The notes beneath the pieces were generated by a model. The model was given only the letters and a program-made list of their open reading frames with translations. It made no database searches and had not been told where the DNA came from. A stretch of DNA of 64,000 bases, taken from NCBI RefSeq assembly GCF_029962835.1, contig NC_080583.1, positions 67,193,158-67,257,157 of the forward strand. The letters are read 5' to 3'. Position numbers and translations under genes: made by a program. Source of the stretch: Magnolia sinica. Taxonomy: Eukaryota > Streptophyta > Magnoliopsida > Magnoliales > Magnoliaceae. Shown piece after piece: positions 12,001 through 20,970 of this stretch. Each line of letters begins with the position of its first letter. The first letter of the stretch is position 1.

Positions 12001-12436
12001 CCTGATACGCTGCATGGAACGTCAGCTCTGACCCACCATCGTCTGATAGATAGTAGGCTAACTTGTCCACGTCGTAGTCATAGGCCATGAGAGATAGGAG
12101 TGTGTTGGCGACGAGTGATGGTGGCTCTCTAACGGGATCAGCAGTGCAAACCATCACGTCGACCTTCGGGAGAGATTCCGGCAGTCGATCGGGGTAGGTG
12201 ATGTGGAATGTGGGGGCCCACCTGAAGCCCTGTTGGAAGAGCCATACGGCTGCAAACCAGAATTCGGCGAGGAATATGAAGAGCCAGAGAAGGCGGTGGT
12301 CTTTGGGGATGTGTGTCAGACGGTAGTAGAAGAGAGACAATATTCCGGCGACGAACACGGCGAAGTAGAGCTTGTAGATGAGACGCCCAGGCGCTTGGCG
12401 GGTGGCAAAGAGTCGGGTAGCGGGAGATGACGTCAT
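1..12436 (-). CDS. CslE: Cellulose synthase-like protein E (CslE), copy A, exons 1-7 plus 5 bases of exon 8
   Basis: This is a processive family-2 glycosyltransferase of the plant cellulose synthase superfamily. Such proteins sit in Golgi or plasma membrane and polymerise a beta-linked polysaccharide from nucleotide sugars; the CslE product is not settled. Seven complete exons join in phase to give 544 residues; with the last exon seen in copy B the protein would be 714 residues, normal for CslE. Two N-terminal membrane spans lie near residues 19-40 and 48-70. Catalytic motifs follow in order: LSDDGGS (130-136), NVDCDM (297-302), VEDV (437-440) and QHKRW (477-481), then C-terminal membrane spans from exon 7 onward. 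The usual Cys in GTGC is Ser (GTGS, 369-372). No stop or frameshift is seen, so it is probably functional. Subfamily E is preferred because of [15 protein letters not shown] and KNDLYAN, but CslG/H relatives were judged only from memory. Exon 8 lies left of the window. Confidence 0.85.
6..662 (-). other. CslE copy A intron 7
   Basis: This intron is 657 bases between the acceptor at 6-8 and the donor at 658-662. Short plus-strand ORFs are present, but copy B has the same sequence in its intron. I see nothing else in it. Confidence 0.75.
663..1010 (-). CDS. CslE: CslE copy A exon 7 (residues 429-544), VED and QxxRW motifs
   Basis: The exon is 348 bases, phase 0. The acceptor is a long poly-pyrimidine tract ending ttcaccag; the donor is CCTAAG before gtaag. 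It encodes [14 protein letters not shown] (catalytic base Asp in VED) and [10 protein letters not shown] (the QxxRW motif that holds the growing chain). A hydrophobic region near the end ([19 protein letters not shown]) begins the C-terminal membrane bundle. Confidence 0.9.
1011..1862 (-). other. CslE copy A intron 6
   Basis: The intron has a run of A on the plus strand next to exon 7 (the acceptor polypyrimidine tract), a (GAT)n-like run near 1595-1610, and AT-rich sequence. No gene or transposon is recognised. Confidence 0.7.
1863..1957 (-). CDS. CslE: CslE copy A exon 6 (small exon, residues 397-428)
   Basis: The 95-base exon is too short to stand out as an ORF. I placed it by phase (it completes the split codon from exon 5) and by the family stretch [15 protein letters not shown]...WGKD. 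The acceptor is ATGGAAG before TAGCTGG and the donor is GAT before gtaagg. Exons 5 and 6 together are 225 bases, exactly 75 codons. The copy B sequence is the same over this exon. Confidence 0.82.
2248..2377 (-). CDS. CslE: CslE copy A exon 5 (residues 354-397)
   Basis: The exon is 130 bases and ends one base into a codon. It encodes [15 protein letters not shown] followed by [13 protein letters not shown]. In relatives the residue after GTG is Cys; here the codon is TCA (Ser), in both gene copies. The donor is CCAG followed by gttgg. Confidence 0.85.
2553..2765 (-). CDS. CslE: CslE copy A exon 4 (residues 283-353), DxD motif
   Basis: The exon is 213 bases, phase 0. The acceptor is gccacag and the donor is gtaag. 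It contains [12 protein letters not shown], the DxD motif that coordinates the metal and UDP-sugar, and IGYVQFPQ, a strongly conserved stretch of the superfamily. LTKNDLYAN is typical of CslE rather than CesA. Confidence 0.9.
2766..3826 (-). other. CslE copy A intron 3
   Basis: This AT-rich intron lacks the 1.4-kb segment that copy B carries at 32602-34009; the junction here is near 3040. Nothing coding is seen. Confidence 0.7.
3827..3955 (-). CDS. CslE: CslE copy A exon 3 (residues 240-282)
   Basis: The exon is 129 bases, phase 0, with acceptor AATAG and donor gtattt. It encodes the family signature [26 protein letters not shown], described here by its core VSREKRPG and KAGALNAM, which bracket the nucleotide-sugar pocket. 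It joins in frame to exon 4. Confidence 0.88.
4205..4229 (+). repeat. (GT)n microsatellite
   Basis: About 12 GT units in CslE-A intron 2. The copy B counterpart at 35169-35226 is longer and compound, GT then GA. Confidence 0.9.
5037..5712. other. Segment present only in copy A of the duplication
   Basis: About 680 bases between ATGATGCCAATA and CCATCCTGTATATG have no counterpart in copy B, where these flanks are joined through a short filler near 36044-36058. It holds an (ATT)n run near 5105-5130 and a polypyrimidine tract at 5575-5665. No terminal repeats were found, so insertion in A and deletion in B are both possible. Confidence 0.65.
5575..5665 (+). repeat. Polypyrimidine (CTT/TTTTC) tract
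   Basis: About 90 bases made almost only of C and T, a simple-sequence tract inside the copy A specific segment. Confidence 0.85.
5715..6080. mobile_element. Diverged relative of the GGGCCCACC hairpin family
   Basis: Its interior shares, in the same order, the family words TTCAAGTGGACCACACCATA, GTTTATTTGCCATCCAA, AGCTTGATCCAAAACT and AAGAAGTTTTTAACGGTTGG. Clear terminal inverted repeats are gone. The same copy is at 36053-36420 in copy B, so it predates the duplication. Confidence 0.55.
7278..8050. mobile_element. Non-autonomous hAT-like element, copy A
   Basis: The ends are inverted, ATATTCGAATTAT and ATAATTCGAACACT. The flanks are ACTTATGC at 7270-7277 and GCTTATGC at 8051-8058, an 8-base target duplication with one mismatch. 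The interior is AT-rich with many ATATCG and GATATT words and no transposase. The 8-base duplication is what hAT elements make; the family call is inference. Confidence 0.6.
8473..8613 (-). CDS. CslE: CslE copy A exon 2 (residues 193-239)
   Basis: The exon is 141 bases, phase 0 at both ends. It follows a pyrimidine-rich acceptor ending in gtggacag and stops at CATAGAG before gtgggcc. It encodes the charged, helical stretch [14 protein letters not shown]...KGFAEWES...DHPSIIE that CslE proteins have between the first catalytic Asp and the plant-conserved region. In copy B the same exon is broken. Confidence 0.85.
8614..11860 (-). other. CslE copy A intron 1 (about 3.2 kb)
   Basis: The intron holds partial and nested copies of the GGGCCCACC hairpin family (9430-10790). 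An empty target site GTGTTGCCC (9461-9469) marks where copy B has a Mutator-like insertion. A 139-codon plus-strand ORF at 8790-9209 also occurs in copy B but shows no sign of selection. Confidence 0.7.
9430..10790. mobile_element. Cluster of partial and nested GGGCCCACC hairpin elements
   Basis: At least four incomplete copies are seen, starting near 9438, 9665, 9920 and 10540. Each carries the family words TTTTATCCATG.CGTCCATCC, GACCACACCATA and CATTGAAACCTTACTAC or close variants. The copy at about 9920-10445 is interrupted at 10242-10378 by another small palindromic insert (GTCAGTGGGTCAAACCTAGG ... CTAGCCCATTGACAC). Confidence 0.55.
11861..12436 (-). CDS. CslE: CslE copy A exon 1 (residues 1-192)
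   Basis: The exon is 576 bases and phase 0. It starts at the ATG at 12436, just after an A-rich leader; this Met puts two membrane spans directly before the catalytic domain, as in the family. The reading frame is open further upstream to 12679, but that part has no family character and contains the candidate TATA box. The exon carries VMVCTADP (residues 94-101) and LSDDGGS (130-136), which hold the first substrate-binding aspartates. The donor is AGTAAAG followed by gtgac. Copy B's equivalent is not in the window. Confidence 0.85.
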
Positions 12437-12493
12437 TTTTTTTTCTCGGGCGAGGGAATGGGAGTGGGTGGTTGTAGTGAGGGAAAGGTTTTG

Positions 12494-12503
12494 ATTATAA
12501 AGG
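12494..12503 (-). promoter_or_regulatory. Candidate TATA box of CslE copy A
   Basis: On the minus strand the sequence reads CCTTTATAAT about 60 bases before the ATG. A start site 25-35 bases downstream would give a leader of about 25-35 bases. Position and sequence fit a TATA box; nothing else supports it. Confidence 0.4.
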
Positions 12504-12702
12504 AGTCCAGGGCTCGTGCATGATATTCGAACCCACGGGGAGCTCGTGGTCAACGGAGATGGGAGCGCGTCTTGCATATGATACTGCACGTGCGAGACGA
12601 AGTAGTAGGTATGTGACAGCAGCGCAAATTCGCGTGAGATGTCGTATATTTTATATGGGTGGAATGAGGTGATCATCACCCTTTACGTCGCACGAAAACT
12701 AT

Positions 12703-13130
12703 GTGTGGCCCACCATGATGTACGTCATTTTATCCACACCGTCCATCCGTTTTTCCAGCTCATTTTAAGGGCATGGCTTCAGAATATTGAAGCATATCGA
12801 AAGCTCAAGGGGAGCACACTACAGAAAACATAGTGGGGATAATGACATCCACCGTTGAAACCTTACTAGGACTAAAGTAACATTTATTTGTCATCCAACG
12901 TATATTGATAATGCTACGCTGACTTGGATGAAGAAAAAAATTATATCAGCTTGATTCAAAAGTTACGTGGTTCTCAAGAAGTTCCAATGGTAAGCATTCA
13001 ATTTCCACAGTTTTCTATAGTGTGGTCTACTACACGTTTAAATATGCTTTAATTTCGAGATCATGCCTTGAATTGAGTTGTAAAAACGGAAGGACAGCAT
13101 GGATAAAATATGTACATCACAATGGAACTC
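12703..13130. mobile_element. GGGCCCACC-family hairpin element
   Basis: The left end GTGGCCCACCATGATGTAC and the right end TGTACATCACAATGGAAC are inverted copies. They enclose the inner words TTATCCACACCGTCCATCC and GGACAGCATGGATAAAATA, also inverted. It is about 430 bases with no coding capacity, and lies in the upstream region of CslE-A. Confidence 0.65.
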
Positions 13131-13524
13131 ATACAGTCTTCACACCAAGGTAACTAGCGATGAACGCCTCACTGCATAATATGCGTCCACACTTGGGGCG
13201 GGCATCCATGTAAGCTGACAATTAACCTATTTAAAATACTCAAGAAAATTTTCTAACACTCCCGGGGAGTATGATGGATGATACGTAGGCACCTAGATAT
13301 TAGAAAAATTTACAATTGTACACCCAATTTATGGCCCATTTACCTTTTTATGCCCACTTCTTTTTACCTCTCAAGAATAAACCCCATGCATACAGACAGC
13401 TTCCTAAAGGTCGAAAATGCCCCTGCTTTTCCTTCCGCAAGAGTATCAGCTGGTGCTCGAAGATGAGCGCTGACACTCCTCGATCTACGAGTTGTACAAC
13501 GGTTCAAAATAGATCAAAGTTACA

Positions 13525-13952
13525 TGGGCCCCACAGTTATGTATTTATTATACCCACAACGTTCATCCATATTTCGAGATCATTTCGGAGCATTATCAGG
13601 CAAAAAAAAATCATATCCAAAGATCAACTGGACCACACCACAAAGAGCAGCAGGAAAATTGATTTTCACTGTTAAAAATTTTGTAGGGGCCACCATAACA
13701 TTTATTTTCCATCCAATCCATTCATAAGGTCACAAAGACCTGGATGAAGAGGAAAAACAAATTTCATAATGATCCAAAACTTCTGTGACCCTTAAAAGGG
13801 TTTCAATGGTAGACGTTCAATCATCCACTGCCTTTTACAGTGTGGTCCACTTGATAGCTAGATCTGTCTTATTTTTCGTCTCAAGCCTTAATACGAGTTC
13901 GCCAAATAGATGGACGGTTTGGATATAACACATACCTCATAATAGGACCCAC
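13525..13952. mobile_element. GGGCCCACC-family hairpin element
   Basis: It starts TGGGCCCCACAGTTATGTA and ends ACATACCTCATAATAGGACC, inverted with mismatches. Inner words CAACTGGACCACACCAC, CAAAACTTCTGTGACCC and TGGTCCACTTGATAG match other copies in order. It has no ORF of its own. Confidence 0.65.
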
Positions 13953-14004
13953 AAAAAGCGGCGGGGATTACAACAGAAAAAATAAATAAATAAATAAAGC
14001 TAGG

Positions 14005-14275
14005 AACCTATGGCTACAGATTATAACCGGAGCTATAACCGTAGCCCTTGCTTTTCGATATGTCCTTTGATATGTATCAAAGGTCTTTCGATATGTACTT
14101 CAATATGTATCGAACGTATTTCGATATGATCGAAAAAGGTCCAGAACTGTCCGGCGAGTTTCCTCAAAAATCCTGCAATTTTTGATACATATCGAAGAGT
14201 ATTCAATATATATCGAAGGTATTTTCCCTATGACTACGGATTATAACCGTAGCCATAACTGTACTCCGTGGCAAT
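14005..14275. repeat. Small palindromic repeat (TATAACCGTAGCC family)
   Basis: Words such as GATTATAACCG and ATAACCGTAGCC at both ends flank a centre rich in TTCGATATGTA and its reverse ACATATCGAAG. It looks like a short non-autonomous element or its remains. No target duplication was identified. Confidence 0.45.
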
Positions 14276-14469
14276 TTGTGCAAAAAAAATTATTTATTTA
14301 TTTTTATTATTAATTTTTTTTACATGGAGAACTTTATTCCACCTACAATTTTCTCTAGTACATATTTATATAAATATGTATATATAAGCATATAAAAAAA
14401 AAAATTCTCTCTTTTTTCATTTATTTCTTTATTCATTTAACAAGAATATCTTCTAAACCAAAATTAGTT

Positions 14470-14570
14470 ACTTGACGTACCCTATGATTTTGGGGTAGGA
14501 GAAACTACTTTAGCCAACCAACCTGGTTATTTTCCAAGATTCCATTAGGTCGATGGTCGAAAATCCATTT
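14470..14570 (+). mobile_element. LTR fragment related to the gypsy LTR at 22439-23141
   Basis: The run TGATTTTGGGGTAGGAG, then TAGCCAACCAACC, then TTCCATTAGGTCGATGGTC follows the order seen in the reverse strand of the 22439 LTR and in the plus-strand LTR at 32906-33581. It stops abruptly where the 21-bp tandem repeat begins. Confidence 0.6.
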
Positions 14571-15910
14571 CATTCACTTCGCGGTCAATTTCATTCATTT
14601 CATTTACTTTGCGATCAATTCCATGCATTTCACGGTCAATCCCGGCGATTCCCCTTCACTTCACGGTCAATTCCATGCATTTCACGGTCAATTCCGTTCA
14701 CTTCATGGTCAATTCCGTGCATTTCATGGTCAACTCCCTTCATTTCAGGGTCAATTTCATGCATTTCACGGTCAATTCCGGCGATTCCTCTTCACTTCAC
14801 AGTCAATTCCATGCATTTCATGGTCAATTCCCTTTACTTCACGGTCAATTCAATGCATTTCACGGTCAATTCCCTTCATTTCACGATCAATTCCATGCAT
14901 TTCACGGTCAATTCCAGCGATTCCCCTTCACTTCACGGTCAATTCCATGCATTTCACGGTCAATTCCCTTCACGATCAATTCAATGCATTTCACGGTCAA
15001 TTCCAGCAATTCCCCTTCACTTCAAAGTCAATTCCATGTATTTCACGGTCAATTCCCTTTACTTCACGGTCAATTCAATGCATTTCGCGGTCAATTCCCT
15101 TCACTTCATGGTCATTTCCATGCATTTCACGGTCAATTCCGGTGATTCCCCTTCACTTCACGGTCAATTCTATTCATTTCACGATCAATTCCCTTCACTT
15201 CACGGTCAATTCCGGCAATTCCCCTTCACTTCACAGTCAATTCAATTCATTTCACGGTCAATTCCCTTCACTTCAAGATCAATTCCATGCATTTCACGGC
15301 CAATTCCCTTCACTTCACTGTCAATTCCATGCATTTCACTCCATTCACTCCCTTACAATTAAATACACATCTGAAATCATCTCTACCATCCCTATGGAGA
15401 TTTAATGAAGAAAAATGGGTGAAAAGAAGGAATAAGGATGGCAGATATGAGTTTGGACGTGTATTTGAGTGTCAGGGAGTGAATGAAGTGAAATTGATAA
15501 AGCACCGTGAAATGTATAGAAATGACCATGAAGTGAAGCGAATTGACCATGAAATGCATTGAAATGACCGTGAAGTAAAGGGAATTGACCGTGAAATGCA
15601 TTGAATTGACTGTAAAGTAAAGGGAATTGACCGTGAAATGCATGGAATTGATCGTGAAGTGAAGGGGAATCGCCGGAATTGACCATGAATGCATTGAGTT
15701 AACCGTGAAGTAAAGGGAATTGACCGTGAAATGCATGGAATTGACCATGAAGTGAAGGAGAATTGCCGGAATTGACCGTGAAATGCATGGAATTGACCGT
15801 GAAATGAAGGGAATTGACCGTGAAATGCATGGAATTGACCGTGAAGTGAAGGGAATTGACCACGAAATGCATGGAATGACCGTGAAGTGAAGTAAATTAA
15901 CCGTGAAATG
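14555..15910. repeat. Foldback structure made of 21-bp tandem repeats
   Basis: The left arm (about 14570-15345) is a tandem array of CTTCACGGTCAATTCCATGCA-like 21-base monomers, often alternating ATGC and CTTC at the joint, with longer variants containing GGCGATTCCCC. The right arm (about 15510-15905) is the same array in reverse orientation. Between them, 15346-15392 and 15440-15500 are also inverted copies of each other, leaving a loop of about 45 bases near 15393-15440. Because the monomer is a multiple of three and lacks stops, long ORFs appear in several frames; these are not genes. Foldback transposons have tandem-repeat arms of this kind, but no target duplication is clear here. Confidence 0.85.
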
Positions 15911-17861
15911 GTTCCAAATGCTGGTTAGTATATCTATTCAATGGCCAACAAACGAACGACCGAATGCCACCATGACACAAACATGGCATGGAGTTATGTT
16001 TGTCCCATGGTAATAGGGGACAATCCCTGCCACATGCAATAATTATATTTTTCTAATCCCATACCACCTAATCTCATCTAATACCATGTGCCAAACACCC
16101 CATAAAGGTCTCTAAGTTATGGAATATGTGGATGCACGACATTGAATATTATATTCGGAAAAAAAAATTTTGATGGGCAACACCCAAGGACATGCAACAC
16201 CCGAGTATTGGAGGTCAAGGTGTTACGGGACCCTCCTAATATTGAGGACCTGTTAATTCTTCCCACCATATCCAATCATATCATCGATAAGGGCCTACAC
16301 TGGTCGTTGTGATTCAGGGGGAAATGGCCGAGTCTAAACCACTAATGAGGGCAAGAGCCGTGTCCCTTCATGAAATTTGTAGGGAGGATATTTGTGACAA
16401 GCCACCCAGGTTTGTTAAGCTGATTTAAGCCCAACAGAACCCCCAACCGTATCCAAGCCCAAGCCCAAGCCCAATTCAAAGCCTAGTTTAAGCCCAAGCT
16501 AGGGCCCATTAGCATTAGCTCCACAATAAAGCAAAGGAAAGCAGACCAGAGGGTAACCTAGACCACACCTAGGATCCGAGCCAAAATTGGGACCCATCCT
16601 TGGAAGTCCCGCTTGAGGTAAAATGACCCATTTACTCTTAGTTTTTCATCGAATTATGTCCCATACCGAGCCCATTAGCCAATAAGGTGTCATAATGTGG
16701 CACACCCACGCGCTCGGCCAATCACATCCCTTAGAGCCTCCTTTAGCCCATAGACTTTGCAAAAATCACCAAAATGCCACCCCAAAATAATTATAGATAC
16801 CATTTCACTTTTCATTTTCAAATCATCCTCCATTCACCAAGCTTCTTCCTCCATACTTAAGGAAGTGAAGAAGAGAGAGGGATAGTGGGTCTAGCCCATC
16901 AATCCACCAACGAGATGAAAAGAGTGTAAGAGAGGAATCCTTCTAACCTTAGGTCAGTCCGATCAAGCCTAAAATCCAACCAGCCACTAGAAAGGATGAT
17001 CTAACTTGCTCCAATCACATCCCTTAGAGCCTTCTCTGGTTTAAAGTTCATGGCTTAGCCAACTGCGAAAATTTGAAGTAACTATCTACTGGCGACTCCG
17101 AGACAAATATAAAATACCCCAAGTCTCAATTATATAAGAAAACTTGAAAAATCCCTTGTGAGCATGTTCCATCTACCATTTGGCGTTCATAGATGCCTTT
17201 TAGCAAGCTGTTGTCGGTGGAGATGGGCTCTATTATTCATCCACACTTTATCTCACTTCTGGAGTGGTGGCAGCCTCTGTAAAAATTCAATGGTAGGACC
17301 TATAAAAAAAATTTGAACAGTGCATGCCTCTCTCTTAGTTGTTTCCTTTGATTTGGACTAGCAGAATCACATTTTAGCCTTATTTCACCTTGGATATAAT
17401 TTTGGATGACACATCTAATGGTTGTAGTGAATTTCTTGTAAACATATTAGTGGGCCATGTAAAAAATCAAAGGTGGGTGTCCCTCTCCCAAACTATTTTC
17501 CTTCAAATGGCCCACTTCAATTAAAGACAAGGCCAATTTTTAGACCCCATGGTTAAAATAGGATGACTCACCTGGTGATCGATCAGGGTGGATTTCACTT
17601 GGATCCTTACTCTCTGGTGGTAGACTTTCAGGAGTTTCAACACCCGGTCAAGGGCTCGAGTATCCATAGGTGGTGAAATCCCACTGCGGCGTGAGTGTGC
17701 GGGGTGTGTGTGCGTGTGTATAAAAAAAAGGTAGATTTCACTTAAACTTCACTGGGGAGCTCACTTCAGCTAGCCACCCCTCAAAACTGTACAGGAGGTC
17801 TCTTGTGGACTGGTGTGCTACACACATACACACATATGTACATATACGTATATATTATACG
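15911..17861. other. Intergenic region, no gene recognised
   Basis: Near 16430-16500 there is a GCCCAAGCCCAAGCCC run. From TGTGACAAGCCACCC (16391) to TGGCGACTCCGAGAC (about 17091) the sequence could be the remains of an LTR plus primer site of another element, but no partner LTR is in the window. The rest is unassigned. Confidence 0.4.
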
Positions 17862-18049
17862 TGATAGATTGCAAACTCCCATATCTGTTCCATTGAAAAT
17901 GTCTAGTATAAATACATGTACACTAGCCTATAATTGGTAGTGTAGTACGACGTAGTACAATGTAGTACAATGACTATCTATGATATGTACAATCAGCAAG
18001 ATTCCCAAAATCCTAACCAACATCCATCATGGTCATGGATGTGCCATTA
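17862..18049 (-). repeat. Copia A 3' LTR
   Basis: This 188-base LTR precedes the polypurine tract (CTTGAGGGCGCG on the minus strand, 18050-18061). It matches the split right LTR over its whole length. The outer end reads TAATGG on the element strand rather than TG; the target duplication fixes this boundary. Confidence 0.85.
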
Positions 18050-18818
18050 CGCGCCCTCAAGCTGACCGAGTGGGAACAAACGGTGAGCTTGGTAAGAAGA
18101 AGATGAAAGCGACCGGAGGATAGTCCCTTGGTGAATAGGTTTGCGGGGTTATCGACGGTGGAGACATAATGAACCCGAAGAAGATTCCGCAAGACTTTCT
18201 CTCGAACGAAATGATAGTCGACCTCAATGTGTTTAGTGCGAGCATGAAAGACTGGGTTGGCTACAAGAGAAAGTGCACCAAGGTTGTCACAGTGCAGAAT
18301 TGGGGAAGTCGCCAAAAAAAATGTATATCCGGAAGAATTGATTGGACCCATAGGATTTCTGCAGTTGTGTGAGCAAGGGCTCTATACTCTGCCTCCGTAG
18401 AGGAGCGTGCAACGGTAGGTTGTTTTTTGGCAGACCAGGAAATAGCATTAGGACCCAGAAATAGACAATACCCTGTCATAGAGCGGCGGTCATCGGGATT
18501 TCCTGCCCAGTCAACATCACAGTAGGTATGGAGGCTAATTTGGGAGGAGGCCCGAGTGAATGTAAGGCCACGATGAAGAGTGCCTTTCAGATATCTGAGA
18601 ATCCTTTTGATGGCCATCCAGTGAGCAGTGGTGGGAGAATGCATAAATTGGGCCACCTGATTAACAGAGAAAGCAATATTTGGGCGATTCATGGAGAGAT
18701 ATTGTAGGCTACCAACAATACTCCGAAATTTTGTGCCATCTGGTAAAGGGTCAACCTCATGTCTGGAGAGTTTGGAACCAGTGGCAATGGGTGTTTTCAC
18801 TGGTTTTGCTTCATGCAT
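18013..18818 (-). pseudogene. Copia A RNase H and end of pol, broken
   Basis: Two frames are needed, changing near 18330. The first carries YLSMNRPNIAFSVNQVAQFM and DVDWAGNPDDRRS, then ARSSTEAEYRALA, the copia RNase H signature. The second carries HIEVDYHFVREK and DNPANLFTKGL, the typical copia C-terminus, and runs a few codons into the 3' LTR. Confidence 0.8.
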
Positions 18819-18845
18819 GTTAGAGCGAATGAGTAGGTCAGTGAT

Positions 18846-19505
18846 CTACTTAGTTTGACGTAGAGTCATGGAATTTTGTGAGCAGGAGACTTGAATACCC
18901 AAGAAGTAGGACAAGGATCCGAGATCCTTCATAGTGAAATGAGTGCTCATTTGGGAGATAAGACTGGAGATGTCCTTGAGGCAATTCTCTGTGATAATCA
19001 TGTCATCGACGTAAATGAGCACTAAAGTAATGGAACCATTCCTCTCGCGGATAAATAAAGAGGTGTCCGCGGACGAGGACACAAAGTGAGCATCTGTCAA
19101 AAATTGTGTCAGGTGATGAAACCAGGCCCGTGGCACTTGTTTGAGTCCATAGAGGGCTTTATGTAAACGACAAACGTAGTGAGGATGTTGAGGATCCACA
19201 AAGCCGGGAGGCTAAGTCATGTAAACCCCCTCCTGCAGGTGCCCATGTAGAAATGCATTTTGGACATCGAGTTGTTGGATGTGCCATTGGAATTGAACTG
19301 CCAATGAGAGAACAAGACGAATGGTAGTTGGTTTGACCACTGGGCTGAAAGTGTCTGTGTAGTCAATTTCAGGTTGCTGATGATAGCATTTTGCGACGAG
19401 GTGAGCTTTATAACGCTCAATAGAACTGTCGGATTTTTGCTTGATTTTGTACACCCAATGACACCCAACAATATTTTGTCCACTTGTGGGGGAACCCAAG
19501 ACCAA
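18846..19505 (-). pseudogene. Copia A reverse transcriptase, broken
   Basis: Fragments show [44 protein letters not shown] and the catalytic YVDDM. A frame change at about 19210 and a TAG at about 18848 separate this from the RNase H. Confidence 0.8.
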
Positions 19506-19535
19506 GTTCCAGTTTGTATGAGGGCATCAATCTCT

Positions 19536-20847
19536 CTAGCCATTGCATTGCACCATTTTGCTACCTTTGAAGCATGAGTAAAGGATGAAGAGGGGGGGGG
19601 GGGGGGGGGGGGGATGGTAGTAATGAGGGCATATTTGGGGTTGGGTTTGCAGGTGCCGGCTTTGAGACAAGTAACCATGGGATGAGACAGATGAGCGGCA
19701 AGGTGGGTGGGGGGTAGATGCATGTGTAGTCGTAGGTAAGGTGCTAGATGATGGAGGAGATGGTGCTAATGGAGAAAGAATCAGCGAATTCGGTGGTGGT
19801 GGTTGCGGGATGTAAGAATTGTATGGAAAAATAGATTCATCAAAGACAACATGCCATGAAATATAAGTGCGACCAATGGGGGCATGAAGGCATTTATACC
19901 CTTTGTGTTGCTGACTATAACCAATGACAACGCATTGGGATGTGTGAAATTCCAATTTGTGTTTATTGTATGGTCGCAAGTAAGGATAGCAGGCACAGCC
20001 AAAAGTACGAAGGATGGTGTAGTCAGGCATCTAATGAAAGAGCTTTTGCCATAAAGAGATGTGATTAAGGACATGCAGGGGAAGACGATTAATTAGAAAC
20101 ACAGCTGTTTAAAATACCTCATCCCAAAAGGTATGTGGTAGATGAGCATGAGCAAGTAGAGAAAGACCCATTTCAACAATGTGTTGGTGCTTACGCTCAA
20201 CTACCCCATTTTATTTGGGGGTGTGAGGAAACGTCAACCTGTGGGAAATGCCATGCAGAGATAGCAAGGTCTTAAATTGAGAACTTGTAAATTCACCCCT
20301 GCCGTCGGTCTGAACGGCTTTAATCTTAGTATTGAGACGATTTTCAACATGCCGTTTGAAATGAAGAAAGGAATCAAATACCTTGCATTTAAGCTGTAGG
20401 GGAAAAAATCAGCAGAATTTACTGTAATCATCAACAATAGAGAGATAGTATCGAAATCCATTATTAGAGACAATTGGGGATGATCCCCAGAGATCACAGT
20501 GTAAGAGTTCTAAAGGAAAAGATGAAATAGAATGGGATAAAGAGAAGGGCAGACGTGAACTCTTTCCAAGTTGGCAAGAGTGGCAGACCGAATTGTGCCA
20601 GAGGAGCTTGTGAAGGGAAGGGCTTTGGCAGAAAGGAGAAGTTGCAACGTATGTTTGGCGGGATGACCCAAGCAAGTATGCCAGCATGTAGGAGTGACAC
20701 GTTCACCAACGAATGCTTGAAGAGACGAGACGAGACGAGAAAGGGATTCCGATTTATTAGGATGGTGTAAAGACCATTTTTACTCCGGCCTTGAAATAAG
20801 ATCTTCCCCGTGCGCATGTCCTTGACATAAATCAGGATGAAATTCAA
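19536..20847 (-). pseudogene. Copia A integrase and linker, broken
   Basis: Remnants include HNSVCHSCQLGKSSRLPFS (zinc finger side), LLHCDLWG and YLSIVDDYSKF of the integrase core, spread over several frames. The linker ends in a proline-coding run of 22 C (plus-strand G at 19592-19613). Confidence 0.7.
19592..19613 (+). repeat. Homopolymer of 22 G
   Basis: An uninterrupted G run in copia A. Such runs are hard to sequence; its exact length should be treated with care. Confidence 0.9.
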
Positions 20848-20970
20848 AAAAAAACAATTGTGATCAGTGCTAAACTGATGGACAGAGAGAAGATTTTTTA
20901 AAATGTCAGGGACATGAAGAACATTGAGTAGAAGAAAGGTGCTAGTAGGGGTAGAAAGAAGGGAAGAACC

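Noticed and set aside
11735..12679. A longer N-terminus for CslE-A starting at 12679.
   Set aside because: The extra residues have no family character, the candidate TATA box lies within them, and the ATG at 12436 places the membrane spans correctly.
14040..14240. Repeated TTCGATATGTA words considered as a regulatory array or CRISPR-like repeat.
   Set aside because: Spacing is irregular, units are degenerate and partly inverted, and the genome is eukaryotic; it fits a decayed palindromic element.
14553..15405. A repetitive 260-269 residue protein of HFTVNS-like units.
   Set aside because: It arises from a stop-free 21-base satellite monomer and appears in several frames on both strands.
16391..17100. 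A possible old LTR ending at a TGGCGACTCCGAGAC primer-site-like word.
   Set aside because: No second LTR, no target duplication and no coding remnant nearby; too weak to call.
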